Below, in pieces: positions 33,261-45,039 of a stretch of DNA of 64,000 bases. The notes under the pieces were generated by a model, which worked only from the letters and a program-made list of their open reading frames with translations, was not told the DNA's origin and made no database searches. Position 1 is the first letter of the stretch. Each line of letters opens with the position of its first letter. Both the position numbers and the translations under genes were made by a program. The DNA is from Musa acuminata AAA Group (lineage: Eukaryota > Streptophyta > Magnoliopsida > Zingiberales > Musaceae): positions 18,408,501-18,472,500 of the forward strand of contig NC_088347.1 in the NCBI RefSeq assembly GCF_036884655.1, written 5' to 3'.

Positions 33261-33499
33261 TTTTTCTTTAGTAAGTCCTTTCTTTTTCCTTCATTTTTCT
33301 CTGGTATCCCCCTTCCGCTCTAGGAGCTCATTTCCTCTCTAATTTTGACCTCCCCCTTCCACTTGGGGAGGTTTTCTTATCCGTCTATTTTTACCTCCCC
33401 CATCCGCTCTAGGAGGTTGTTTTTATCACTGCCTCCCCTTCTGCTTCAAGAGGCAGGGGGCGAGCTCTCCTTCTATTACTTATAGGAGAGGGTGTCGGT

Positions 33500-33990
33500 T
33501 TGGGGATTTGTCATAGTGGGCCTTGGCTCGACCACCGTAGCGAGAGCGTTGATATGTCGTGGTAGCTTCCTTCATAGCGGGTCTTGGCCCGACTGCCATA
33601 GCAGGAGTATTGATCCACTATGATAGTTTCGACCATAGTGAGTCTTATCTTGACTACCATAGTGGGAGTATTGATCCGCCATGATGGCTTCCACCATAGT
33701 GGGTCTTGGTTCAATTGTTATAGAGAGAGTATTAATTTGCAGTGGTGGCTTCCACTGTAGCGGGTCTTAGCTTGACTACCATAGCGGGAGTATTGATCCG
33801 TCATGATGGCTTCCATCATACCGAGTTTGGGCTCAACCGCCATAGCGGAGTATTGATCCGCCATAGCGGCTTCCATCGTAGCAGGTCTCGACTCTAGCAT
33901 CATAATAGAAGTATTGATTCTCCATGGCGACTTCTGCTATAATGAGTCATGGATCGACCACCGTAGCAGGAGTATTGATTTGTCATGTTA
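33500..33990. repeat. Tandem array, ~63-bp degenerate unit, related to the previous array
   Basis: Around seven units with AGTATTGATCCGCCATGATG, GCTTCCACCATAGCGGGTC and TTGGCTCGACTACCATAGC. It shares the CCATAGCGGGAGTA core with the first array, so both likely grew from one ancestor unit. Confidence 0.7.
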
Positions 33991-34690
33991 GCTTGGAGCT
34001 TTTTCCGGGGTAGATCTGGTCGCTTGGTTTGGCAATGTCTTTTCTCCTTGGGTAATGATGTTGTGGCACGCTGAGTCATTTTTTATGTGGCATCCTTTTT
34101 ACGTTGATGGCGCATTAGGTCTTTCTTGATAAGGTGCCCTTTTAGTTGGCTTTTGATCATGATGGGGTCCCTCCCCACTCAAGGACTTTGGCCAACCTTG
34201 GGTTTGGCAGCCCTTTTAGGGTTTTGGGGGGTTCCATCTACTAAGGTTCGCAGCCCGAATCCCGTTGTGGTCGCTTTTGGGTGACAACATGGGGATTTTA
34301 TGCCATCCGAGGTAGATATGCATGGGCATCATTTTTGCAGGAGACGAGAGGTCTTCTTATGTCCCTTTAGCTATTGGGAGGGGGATTTATTTAGTGCCCT
34401 GACCGTGTTACTCCCACGTGCCTCTTGTCTTGGTCTTTCATTGATGTTTGTCCCATCAGTCATTATCGTTTGTGCCACTTGAGCTTCTCCTTGTTTTACA
34501 GGTATGGATCCTATTAGTCTTTGTCCTTTAGCATCCCTCCTCGATCTTTCGAGCACACTGGAGGTCGAGCGGGGGTTTTAGGTTGTAGCCATCCATAGAG
34601 TCTTTGACGTAGCCGATCTTGGAGCGGGTTCCGACGCTATCAACGAGTGGCTGTGGCCCATCCTGCCAAGGCCGTGGGGGCTCATCGTGG

Positions 34691-35365
34691 TGTTAGAAAA
34701 TCTGGGGCGATATCACATGTGCAGGAAGAACATAAAATAAAATCCCATAATTTCTATAAAAAAATAAGGTTTCATCGTCGTGCAAGGATTGGTGCGCAAA
34801 AACTCGCAAAACTAAAAAACTATGGGTACAAGGAAGATTGTGTTACCTAGGAAGATCATATATCCTTGAAAACTTATAGATCTATGAGAGAGGATAAGAG
34901 TGGTCAACTGCCCTCATCTCTAGCGGTGATCCACACGGTAGGGGCTGCGAAGACACTCCTCAAATCATTGTACAATCCTCCTCGTTGCACGCACCACACA
35001 ATTAAGAAGGGGCTGCCCCTTCTTGCTATCCACATGCCCCAAATAAGGGTTGTAGATTGAGGAGGAGAGAGAGAAAGGAGAATAGGAGGTGGTAGCTAAA
35101 AAGAATTTAGAGGCCCTTTGGTTCGCTCCTATTTATAGAGGTCCCCTATCAACTTTACCCTAATGGATCATGCCATATTGGGGACTGAATCTCCATCCAA
35201 CTACCCAAGCCTCTTAGATTAGTGAGTCTCTATCCAATAATCTCTTATTGACTCTTATTGGATCTTATCCATAGGATCCAATAATTTAAGGGCTTATTGG
35301 ATATCCAATAAGATATGGGCTCCAATTGATATTTCATATATGAATCTCTACTTGTTGCAATACCT
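34691..35365 (-). repeat. Partial copia LTR, upstream copy (element F)
   Basis: Begins TGTTAGAAAATC and matches the first ~680 bp of the LTR that follows at 35366, with considerable divergence. It stops at TTGCAATACCT, where the next LTR begins. Either two insertions abut or the LTR tip was duplicated. Confidence 0.65.
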
Positions 35366-36955
35366 TGTAGAGAAATCTAGGGGCGACATCACATTGCAGT
35401 GGAAGAACAAAAAAATAAAATCCCAAAATTTCCCAAAGATGTATTCGTCGTCGTTCAAAGATTGGTGTACAAAATCTGCAAAACTAAAAATCACGCATGA
35501 GATAGATGTGTTACATAGGAAGATCGTATATCCTTGAATCCCTATAGATTTGTAGAAGAGGATGAAGGAGATCAAGCATCCTCCTCTCTAATAGTGATCC
35601 ACATAGTAAGGTTGTGACGATGCTCCTCAAATCTCCAGGCCTACTATCTAAGGAGGAGAAGGGGAGAGGAGAATAGGAGGTAGCAACCAAGAAAACCTCT
35701 AGCCAATGGGTGTTTGGTTCTCACCTATTTATAGAGGCACATTGTCAACTTAACCTTAATGGATCTTGCCCTATTGGGTATTGGATCTCCATCCAACTAC
35801 CCAAGCCTCTTAGATTAATGGATCTCTATCCAATAATCTTTTATTGGATCTCATCCATAGGATCCAATAATTCATGGGCTTATTGGATATCCAATAAGAT
35901 AGGGACTCCGACGGATATCTCATATATGAACCTCTACTCGTCGCAATGCCTACCATATATGTGAGATCTCCTAGGCCAGATATCGAGCTGGTAGTGAGTC
36001 ATACTTGTTAGAACTCATTCTAGCTCAGTGAATTATTATCTCCATAATAATTCACTCGACTCATCAACTGTGGACGTACTAGGCCATTACGCCACAATCT
36101 CTAGATGATACAAGGGAATCTAATCCTATAGACCTATTTGTCCTCAGTTACTATATATCTATAGTCCCTCATCCATCTAATACCCTAGAAATCGTATACC
36201 GGGCATGGTACTGTTAAGCCCATACAGTTTCTACTTGAGTCTCGCTCTAATCGGATTCTCCTGAAGAACTCTTTCTCTCTCAATTTAAATTTCACTAGCT
36301 TAGGATTTGTCTGAGCAAGAACATATGAGATATTCCTCTCATAACACCGAGAGTGGATGATCCTTTATCGACACTCAATAACTCTCGTAAGGTTGGCTAT
36401 CACTCCCGATGATCGATTGTATTAGATCTAGAGCCTCAAGACCTATAAGTATAGTATCAATGAGTGGAGTACTAATACAGGACATCATTAATATCTTAAG
36501 TCTAAGGACTAGATACACCATTAGGATGAAGGAATCCCTATTTGACAATAAGGTATCATCAATCATCTAGCATTCCATGAGCGGATCAATCAGTGAACTT
36601 ATTCTCCAATGAGCACCTGCACTATATCCTTAGTGTCCCCACACGAGCAGCTATGAGACTAACTACATCCATCATATGGATGGGTATATAGCACACTAGT
36701 TTGTTCGGTTATCTCGATGTCTTTCTCGAGTAATCTATAACCGAGATTATTTAGGATCAGTGTTTAAAGGCGAATTGGTCTCATTATCGTGATCTCATCA
36801 TGATCCAATTCTCATTGAACAGATCCATGGGCATCATAATATATTGAATATAAAGTGATAAAATGCCAAATAATAATAACAAACAAAAACATAGTGTATC
36901 AAGTCATACGTGCCATCATTAATGTAATTGGCTTACAAGGCACATATGATTAGCA
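35366..36955 (-). repeat. Copia LTR of element F (~1.59 kb), old
   Basis: TGTAGAGAAATC...GATTAGCA, corresponding to TGTTGGGAAATC...GACTAGCA in the younger copies at 43438, 54578 and 61785. It has the same interior blocks (TCATATATGAACCTCTACTC, GAATTATTATCTCCATAATAATTC hairpin region near 36020-36060). The polypurine tract of the adjacent internal region follows at 36956. Confidence 0.78.
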
Positions 36956-37697
36956 ATCTCTCACTTGACCTAAAGCCAATCAACTCTGTGTTTGATCCCC
37001 GTCAGACGCCTATGACACTAAAAGACAATATAAGACAACGACTTTGTTAGTGGATCTGCAATATTATCTTCTGATGGAACTCTTTCCACTACTACATCTC
37101 CTCAAGTCACGATCTCTCCGATCAGGTGGAATGTCCTCAAAATGTACTTAGACTTCTGATAAGACATAGGTTCTTTCGCTTGAGCAATCACCCTGTTGTT
37201 GTCGTAATATAAGGGAATCAGCTCCTCGTTGCCCGGCACGACTCCCAGATCTATGATGAACTTCTTCATCCATACTCCCTCATTTGCTGCCTCTACTGTA
37301 GCAATATACTCTGCCTCTATGGTCAAGTTAGTAGTAGTATCTTGCTTAGAACTCTTTCAGCATAGTGCTCCTTCATTCAGGGTATACACATACCTTGAAT
37401 TCGATTTGCTATCATCGATTTCGGACTGGAAACTCGAGTCTGTGTAGCCTTCAACCCTGAGACTACTACCTCTATATACTAGTAAAAGGTTCTTAGTTCT
37501 TCTCAAGTACTTAAGGATGCACTTTACTATTTTCTAGTGCTCCAAGCCTAGATCCGCTTGATATCTGCTCGTGTCACTCAAATCATGAGCTATATCAGAC
37601 TCGGTACATAGCATGACATACATGATAGACCCTATCGATGAGGTATAAGGTATCATATCAATGTTTATCCTTTCTTCAGGAGTCTTTGGGGACATAC
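36956..37697 (-). pseudogene. Copia element F: polypurine tract and RNase H end
   Basis: The minus strand encodes the end of a Ty1/copia RNase H (TIEAEYIATVEAANEGVWMK, LYYDNN, QAKEPMSYQKSKYI). Here the stretch after QKSK is in frame (RTFHLIGEIV), whereas copies I and H carry an 8-bp deletion at this spot. The element is cut at 37697 by gypsy element G; the interrupted text (TCTTTGGGGACATAC) matches position ~45650 of copy I. Confidence 0.75.
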
Positions 37698-38864
37698 TAT
37701 TAGGATTCTAACTAGGAGAGTCATAATTGAGAGGAGTATTCATGTTAACCTACCTAGCCGACCCTTATTAAAGAGGTGAAGAGGTCGGCTAGGGTTAGGA
37801 GGTTATTTCTTAGAGAAGCATTAGGAGTTGTAAAGGAATAGGAGTTTTAAGTAGGAGTCCTCTTAGGAGTTGTTCGTAGAGAAGCATTAAGAGTTGTAAA
37901 GGAATAGGAGTCTTGAGTAGGAGTCCTATTAGGAGTTAGGGTTTAGAAGCTCTATAAATAGCCATGTATTCATCCTATTTTAATAAGCAATAGATAAATC
38001 TTTTCTGCAACCTTTGAGCAGCAATTTGGAGGATGGAACCCCTATAGAGTTCCGAGGAGGTCGATCCCTTAAAGAGATAAACCCCAAGCTTAGAATATGT
38101 AAGGGTTCTATCACTTGGTACCAGAGCAGCATTCTTAGTAGCTCGCTACCCTTCCATAGCCATCCATTAGCCCTCCACAGTCGCTCAAAGCAATTCCCAT
38201 AATTGCTTAAAAGATCGTTGCCGAATTCCGTCGTCATCTCCACCATCGCGGATCATCCTTTGATCTCCCCGTGAATTGTAATAGGTTCTGGTTTCCTACC
38301 TTACTATTGCTGTAATTTAGTTATCCTTATTCAAAAATCTAAAAAAAAATTATTTCTATATTCCCGTGAATTCCTTTTGTTGCAAAAGTTATCACCTTTG
38401 TGAACGAAGGATTGTTGTAGAAAATTTCAATCGAATATTGTTGCCTTAGCCAATCTATTTACGACCCTTTTTGAATAAAATTTCTTATACACTTCATAGA
38501 TCATCTTGGCTTTTATCTAAGATTGATCTATTGAGGAATTTATCTCTAAAAACATTCTTGTGTTGTTGCAAATTTTCATCGTAACCCACTGAAATTTTTC
38601 GACGAGAATTCTGCTATTACAACTTATACCAATTTCCTTGCTATTATACTACCAAAATTTTCTTGATTAAATTAGTTATATTTACTGTTATATAAACCAA
38701 GATTTTACTATCAAATTCCCTCATAAAATCTCTCAATTTTTGCTGAAAATTTCATCGAGAAATCGTTATTTCTTCGACGATAATTCTGCTCTTACAAGAC
38801 AACACATATCTGTAGCAACTTCCACTGATTTCTATCAAACCTTTGCTGCCATCTACCACAGATC
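37698..38864 (+). mobile_element. Ty3/gypsy element G: LTR and leader only
   Basis: LTR 37698-38113 (TATTAGG...TTCTATCA, both tips mutated) of the B/C family, with TATA-like CTATAAATAGCC near 37955. A primer-binding-like TTGGTACCAGAGC follows, then ~750 bp of leader with no gag. It is interrupted at 38865 by an SLE LTR. Inserted into copia element F. Confidence 0.75.
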
Positions 38865-40185
38865 TGTTAAGATTAAGAGCGGCACTAAGAGGGGGGGGGG
38901 GTGAATTAGTGCAGCGAAAAACTTTCCCCATTAAACTTGATTCTGAAAAATATTCATTTCGATTCAATCTGTTTCGGAGAGAAATTGAACTTGAAAGCTT
39001 TCGTAAAAGTGCAAAGAGAAGATTAAGGAGGTTTACAATAATGTAAATTGTATAATTGAAAAGCAAACCAAAATTTAGAGTGGTTCGGTCATCGTGACCT
39101 ACATCCACTTTCGGATTCCTCCTCTATCGAGGTTACCAGCATCCACTAATGGCCTTCCTTCAATAGGCGAAGACCAATCACCTCTTTATAGCGCTTTTCC
39201 GTTTTCACGGGTTAAGGAGAGAACCCTTACAAATCTCATACCTCTCTTGAATGATCTCAACACTAAGAAAGGGAGGAGGACTCTAGCACTTTTATAACTC
39301 TTTAACACTTCAAAGACTCAAGATTATGCTAATACTTTTGTACTCTTTCATGCAGAAAAGGGTGGGGCATTTATAGGCCCCATTGGCTTCAAAATTGGAG
39401 CCTAAAAGTGTCATATCCACGGATTTCGAGGTACTAGCAGTACCATCGTCATTACTGGGCGATACTACCACTTGCAGTCTAACACTAGGTGGTACCACCA
39501 CCTAGTCTAGGTGGTACCACCACCTAGTCTAGGTGGTACCATTGCCTGACCGAGCTCTGGCGGTACCACCGCCTGACTGGGGCGGTACCACCGCTGGCAG
39601 CATTAACTGCCAACAGTACCATCATCCAGACCACCTTGGAGATTGGGACTCTTAAGCGGTGCCACCGTCGGCCCTGGTTTCAAGGGCTGAATGGGCTGTT
39701 CAATCTAGCCCAATTCAACCCTGTTAAGGACCTAGTTGGCCCCTAACTAAGTTAGTGGGATTACCTCCCAATTCTAACTCAATTTATAGACTAACTATAA
39801 TAATTAAGACAATTGACAAAGCATCTTATTCCGGTACGTCAATTGCTCTTTCGGCGATCTTTCGGCGAACTTCCGACGAACTACCGGTAATGTTCCGGTA
39901 GACTCTCGGCAAGCCCCTGAACTTTACGATGATCTTCTTGGTGAGTTCCGATAAACTTCTTTGGCAAGCTCCTAGACTTCTCGGTTGGTTCCGGTAGAAC
40001 TTCCGATGAACGTTCGGACTTCTGACGAACTCTTGAACTCCTAACGAGATCTCAATCTTGACTCCGACATAGCACTTGCTTTTTGTCTTACTGCTATCGT
40101 AGTTAATCCTGCACACTTTTCTCAACATATAAATTAGATCTAATAATTTACAATTAATTTTATCATCGAAATATGAGATTCAACA
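38865..40185 (-). repeat. SLE-type LTR, old, 1,321 bp
   Basis: TGTTAAGATTAAGAGC...GATTCAACA. It contains the G-run, leader-like block, a weak TATA (sense TATAAATG near 39370) and an array of GGTGGTACCACC perfect palindromes (39480-39560) plus GGCGGTACCACCGC units (to ~39660). It is followed by the polypurine tract CTCCCCC at 40188, so it is the 3' LTR of a minus-sense element. Confidence 0.82.
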
Positions 40186-40262
40186 ATCTCCCCCATTTTG
40201 ATGATAACAATCAATTGATGACGGAGGTATCCTTAACTCTCCCTATCTATATGCCATACTTT
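40186..40262 (-). mobile_element. Internal start of SLE element, interrupted by solo LTR
   Basis: Polypurine tract and the conserved TTTTGATGATAACAATCAA, then CCTATCTATATGCCATAC. It matches 14067-14160 of copy A. It stops at the target duplication ACTTT of the solo LTR and resumes at 43012. Confidence 0.75.
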
Positions 40263-43011
40263 TGTTGAATCTCGTATTTTGATGATGAAACTACTTGATA
40301 TATGTTTATGATTTAATCTGCGTTTTGAGTGACGCAGGATGCTTCGATCAGGATGAGACAATTAAAGCATGAAAATCATGTTGTGCCGAAGGAACATGTC
40401 AGAAGATTGGACGTCGGGCCGGTGGATCGGTCGGCGTATCGACAGAAGGCTTCGGGCCGTGGACTCGGGCATCGGGCCAAGAAGAACGAGTATTGTGCCA
40501 AGGATATCGGAGTTGCAGAGTCAACTGGCCGATTGGGCAATAGGCTGCACGAGAGGACGATGCGGCGAAGAATCGGACGAAGCGTCGAGGGACCAATGAC
40601 ATGTCGGACAACTTGGTTAATTGCTTAGGATTAATTGTCTCGATTGAAGTTTTGTTTTGTTGTGCAGGATTAACTATGATAACGATGAAGACATAAAGCG
40701 AAACAAAGTGTTGGAGTCAAGCGCGAAGGATTTGTTGCGAGTTCGAGAGTTCGACGGAAGTCCGAAGATTCGTTGGGAGTTCGCGGAGCTCGCCGAGAAA
40801 GATCGGAGCTTGCCGAAGAAGCTCGTTGGAACTCGCTAAGAACAAATCGTGAAGTCTAGGAGCTTGCCGGGAGTCCGCAGAATGGTTTCCGAGAGTTCAT
40901 CGGAAGACCACCGGAAGTTTGCCGGAAGCTCGCTAGAAGAAGTCTTGACTTGCGGACTTTGTAATAGCTTAGAAAATGTCTTTAAATTCATAGTTAGCAC
41001 GTTAATTAGGGTTAGGATTAGGTGTTAATCCTATAACCCAAGAAGGGGCCAATTAGGCCCAAGTTCGGACTGGTTTGGACCAAGTTTGGAGCCAAACCAA
41101 GTGAGCTGGAATAGTGAAGAGGTGCCATCGCCAGGGTTGGAGGTAGCACCGCCCAGGCTATGTCTTCCTGCGAGGTTGGGAGGTGCAACCGCCCCAGCCA
41201 GGAGGTGCAACCGCCAGGGCTGCGAGGCTGGGAGGTGCAACCGCCCCAGCCAAGAGGTGCAACCGCCCAGAGCTCAGTCTTCGAGCTAGACTGGGCGGTG
41301 CAACCTCCTCTGCCAAGAGGTAGCACCGCCAGAGCTCAAGTTTCGAGCTCTGCCAGGCGATGCAACCATCGAGCTCAGTCTTCGAGCTCTGGTAGAGAGG
41401 TGCATCAGCCTGAGCTCAGTCTCGAGCTCTGCCAGGTGATGCAATCACCAAGCTCAGTCTTCGAGCTCTGGCAGAGAGGTGCATCAGCCTGAGCTCAGTT
41501 TCGAGCTCTGCCAGGTGATGCAACCACCGAGCTCAGTTTCGAGCTCTGCCAGGTGATGCAACCACCAAGCTCAGTCTTCGAGCTCTGCCAGGTGATGGAA
41601 CCATCGAGCTCAGTCTTCGAGCTCTGGCAGAGAGAAGCAATCGCCTGAGCTCAGTCTTTGAGCTCTGCCAGGCGGTGCCACCTCTCCAGTCAAGAGGTGC
41701 AACAGCCTGATCCCAGAATTCTGGGATTTGATCGATTTGATCGTTTTGAGCTCGAATTTTGAATTGGGTTGGGGCCTATAAATACCCCACCCATTTAGCA
41801 CTGAAAAGATAAAGACCTACACCGAAATCTTGATCTTTTCTGTGATTCTAAGAGCTCAAAAGTGTTGTAAAGCCTTTAAGTCTCCTCCTTCTGTTCTTCA
41901 AGTTTTCAGTTGTAAAGTGAGGAGAGAAAGGTCTGTAAAGGTTGTCTCCTGAGCCTGTCAAAAGGAGAGAAATTGTAAAAGGGCAGTTTGGCCTTCGCCC
42001 ATTGAAGGAAGGCACCTAGTTGACGTCGGCAACCTCATCGGTGGAGGAAGCCAAAAGTGGAGTAGGTCAAGGCTGACCGAACCACTCTAAATCTCTGGTT
42101 TGCGTTTATTTTCGAGCACTTTATCATTACTGCAAACCTCCCTCATTACTACTGCTCTCTGCGCTTTCACGAACAAGTTCTAAGTGCTGTTCTTCCGAAT
42201 CTGCATTCAGACGTAAATTCGTATTTTCATACGTTACTGTTTACGTTTACGTTTGATTCTGCAGAACTGTCTTCCGTGCTTTTACGAACAAGCTTCTTTG
42301 CAGTTTATACTTACATTTTGATCCTATTGATAACTGCAAACTTTCCTTTACGATTTTACGAACGAGTTTCAGCATTTAGACGTAAAACTGCATTCAGACG
42401 TAAATCGGCTTTCCTTGCTCAATCATCAGATCTCAGTTCACGTTTATGTCTTGATTCCAACTGCATACTTGCCTTCTGCGAGTATACAAACAAGTTTCAA
42501 AGTTTAGACGTAAATCTGCGTCTAGACGTAAAACTGCGTTTAGACGTAAATCTGCGTTTAGACGTAAATCTGAGTTTAAGACGTAAATCTGAGTTTAGAC
42601 GTAAATCTGCGTTTAGACGTAAAACTGCGTTTAGACATAAGTCTGCGTTTAGACGTAAATCTACGTTTAGACGTAAATCTGCGTTTAGACGTAAAACAGC
42701 GTTTAGACGTAAAACTGCGTTTAGACGTAAATCTGCGTTTAGACGTAAATCTGCGTTTAGACGTAAATCTGCGTTTAGACGTAAAACTGCGTTTAGACGT
42801 AAATCTGAGTTTAGACGTAAACTGCGCTTAGACGCAAAACTGCGCTTAGACGCAATCTGCGCTTAGACGCAAACTGCACTTAGATACAAACTGAGAATTT
42901 GCTTTTGCATCATATTAGTTTTTGAACGAACGCAGCTTTTGTTTTTTAATCGCTGTAAGATTTCCGCTGCACTAATTCACCCCCCCCCTCTTAGTGCTCT
43001 CGATCCTAACA
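40263..43011 (+). mobile_element. Solo LTR of the SLE family (2,749 bp) with perfect TSD
   Basis: TGTTGAATCTCG...GATCCTAACA, flanked by ACTTT on both sides (40258-40262 and 43012-43016). It is nearly identical to copy A LTRs in reverse orientation. TATA box TATAAATA at 41777-41784; GC-rich repeats upstream (about 41110-41700); an enlarged 18-bp array downstream (42505-42890). Solo LTRs form when the two LTRs of one element recombine and the interior is lost. The ~120-170 bp excess over copy A is due mainly to more 18-bp units. Confidence 0.93.
42505..42890 (+). repeat. 18-bp tandem array GTTTAGACGTAAATCTGC in the solo LTR
   Basis: About 18-20 units of an 18-bp word, with 17- and 19-bp variants and single-base changes. 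Copy A has roughly ten. Because 18 is a multiple of three the array reads open as repeated FRRKSA in one frame; I do not regard that as a gene. Confidence 0.9.
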
Positions 43012-43437
43012 ACTTTGAGAAAAGATATTTTTGAATTCAAGTATCAAACCGATAAGTTATGTTCATTTAAACTTATCAACATGCACATTATGATTCCTAT
43101 TATGATTTAAAATTCTCAAAATACGATGTCATGTATTTATCAATAAAAATGATGTAAATGCATGACATCCATTTTCAAGTCTAATGATAGACAATCATCG
43201 TTTTCAAGTATGATACGTATTTCAAATATAAAAGATATCAAGATAACAAAGATAGCAATCCATCATTCCATGGCAAGATATCAATTGTAAAATAGCAAGC
43301 TAAGCTCAAGATATCTTATCATAATGAAATACATTTATCTACAATGCATATGAAGTATATTTTGATATGTTTCAAGCATTTGCGATGTGTTGCAATGTAT
43401 ATGACAATTCAAATTATATTTCAAGCATACCAGAAAG
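43012..43437 (-). mobile_element. Internal SLE remnant, AT-rich
   Basis: Continuation of 40186-40262 after the solo LTR, with the AT-rich, GCAAGATA-rich style of the copy A non-coding interior. It ends where a copia LTR (TGTTGGG) is inserted at 43438. No gag is left. Confidence 0.6.
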
Positions 43438-44931
43438 TGTTGGGAAATCTTGGGGGCGACATCACATGCGCAGCGGAAGAACAAGAAAACAAAATCCCCG
43501 ATTCCCAAAAAGATGTTCGTCGTCGTGCGAAGATTGGTGCGCAAAAATCCGCGAAACATAAAACTGCGTATAGAGTAGATTATGTTACCTAGGGAGATCG
43601 TATATCCTTGTTTCCTTGCAGATCCTTAGGAGAGGGTGAAGGAGGTCAAGCATCCTCCTCTCTAGCGGTGATCCACACAGCAGGGTTGCGACGACGCTCC
43701 TCAAGACTCCAGGCCTGCTCTAAGGTGGAGAGGAAGAGGAGAATAGGAAAGGCAAGCAAAGGCTCTAGCCTATGAGGCTCTGAATCCCTCCTATTTATAA
43801 AGGTCCCCTGTCAAACCCTAATGGGTCTTCCCCTAGTGGGTATTGGATCTGCATCCAATAAGACAAAGGCTCTGTCGGATATCTCATATCCGAACCTCTA
43901 CTCATCGCAATGCCTACCATATGTGTGTGACCCTCTAGGCCCAATATCGAGTTGACCGTGAGTCATACCTGTCAGAACTCCTTCTAACTCAGTGAATTAT
44001 TATCTCTATGATAATTCACTTGACTCATCGACTACGGAAGTACTAGGCCACTACGCCGCAGTCCCCAGACGATACAGGGGAATCTAATCCATTGGACCTG
44101 TCTGTCCTCAGTTACCGTGTACCTATAATCCCTCATCCATCTAATATCCCAGAGACCGTATATCGAGCATGGTGTTGTCAGACTCATACGGTTTCTACTC
44201 GAGTCTCGCTCTAATCGGATTCTCCTGGAGAACTCTTTCTCTCTCAACCCGAATGACCCTAGCCAGGGATTTGTCTGAGCAAGAACACATGGGATATTCC
44301 TCTCATGACGCCGAGAGTGGATGATCCTCTATCGACACTCAATAGCCCTCGTAAGGTCGACTACCACTCCCAATGACCAGTTGTACTAGATCTGGGACAG
44401 CCAAACCTATAAGTCTGGTGTCAAAGAGTGGAGCACTCATACAGGACATCCTTGGTGTCTCAAGTCTAAGGACCAGATACACCACTAGGACTACGGAATC
44501 GCTGTCTGACAATAAGGCATCATCAACCATCCAGCATTCCGTAAGCGGATCAATCAGTGAACTCATTCTCCAATGAGCACCTGTACTGTATCCCTAGTGT
44601 CCCTACACGAGCAGCTATGAGACCAGCTGCATCCATCATATGGACGGGTATACAGCACACCAGTCTATCCGGTTATCACGATGTCCCTCTCGAGTAACCT
44701 ATGACCGGGATTATTTAGGATATGTGTTTAAATGTGAATCGATCTCATTATCGTGATCTCATCAAGATCCGATTCCCATTGCACAAATCCAAGGACATCA
44801 CAATATATATATGCACATATGCAATAGTTATAAAGTGATATACGCCAAAATATAATAAGCAAAAAGATTCTGTATCAAGTCACACGTGCCATCACTCATG
44901 TGATTGGTTTGTTGGGCACCTATGACTAGCA
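43438..44931 (-). repeat. 3' LTR of copia element I (1,494 bp)
   Basis: TGTTGGGAAATC...GACTAGCA, followed by the polypurine tract (plus ATCTCCTACTTGACC, 44932-44946). It closely matches the LTRs of element H. The left flank is GAAAG; no matching duplication is found at the right-hand end of the block, in keeping with a rearranged element. Confidence 0.88.
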
Positions 44932-45039
44932 ATCTCCTACTTGACCTAAAGCCAATCACCTATGTGTCTGATCCCCATCAGACCCCTGTGACGCTCAAAG
45001 ACAAAATGAGACAACGGCTTTATCAGTGGATCTGCAATG

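Larger units (their letters stand above)
31901..34690. mobile_element. Degenerate TE-like region with two tandem-repeat arrays
   Basis: No recognisable coding domain. The part at 31920-32700 resembles an LTR or leader (GGGTTTTATACTTGAGCGG) but no ends were found. 33260-33500 is pyrimidine-rich with repeated CCTCCCCC(T)TCCGCT segments. 34000-34690 is unassigned. ORFs on either strand in this region follow the repeat periods. Given its repeats and position between retroelements I infer an old element with no coding capacity. Confidence 0.4.

Noticed and set aside
32725..33903. Minus-strand ORFs with repeated MADQYS/MVEAIM-like words
   Set aside because: Artefact of ~60-bp tandem repeats that keep frame; not protein genes.
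42276..42866. 196-codon open frame of FRRKSA/FRRKTA repeats
   Set aside because: It is the translation of the 18-bp LTR array (a multiple of three) and corresponds to open frames on both strands in every LTR copy; no start context or conservation as a protein.
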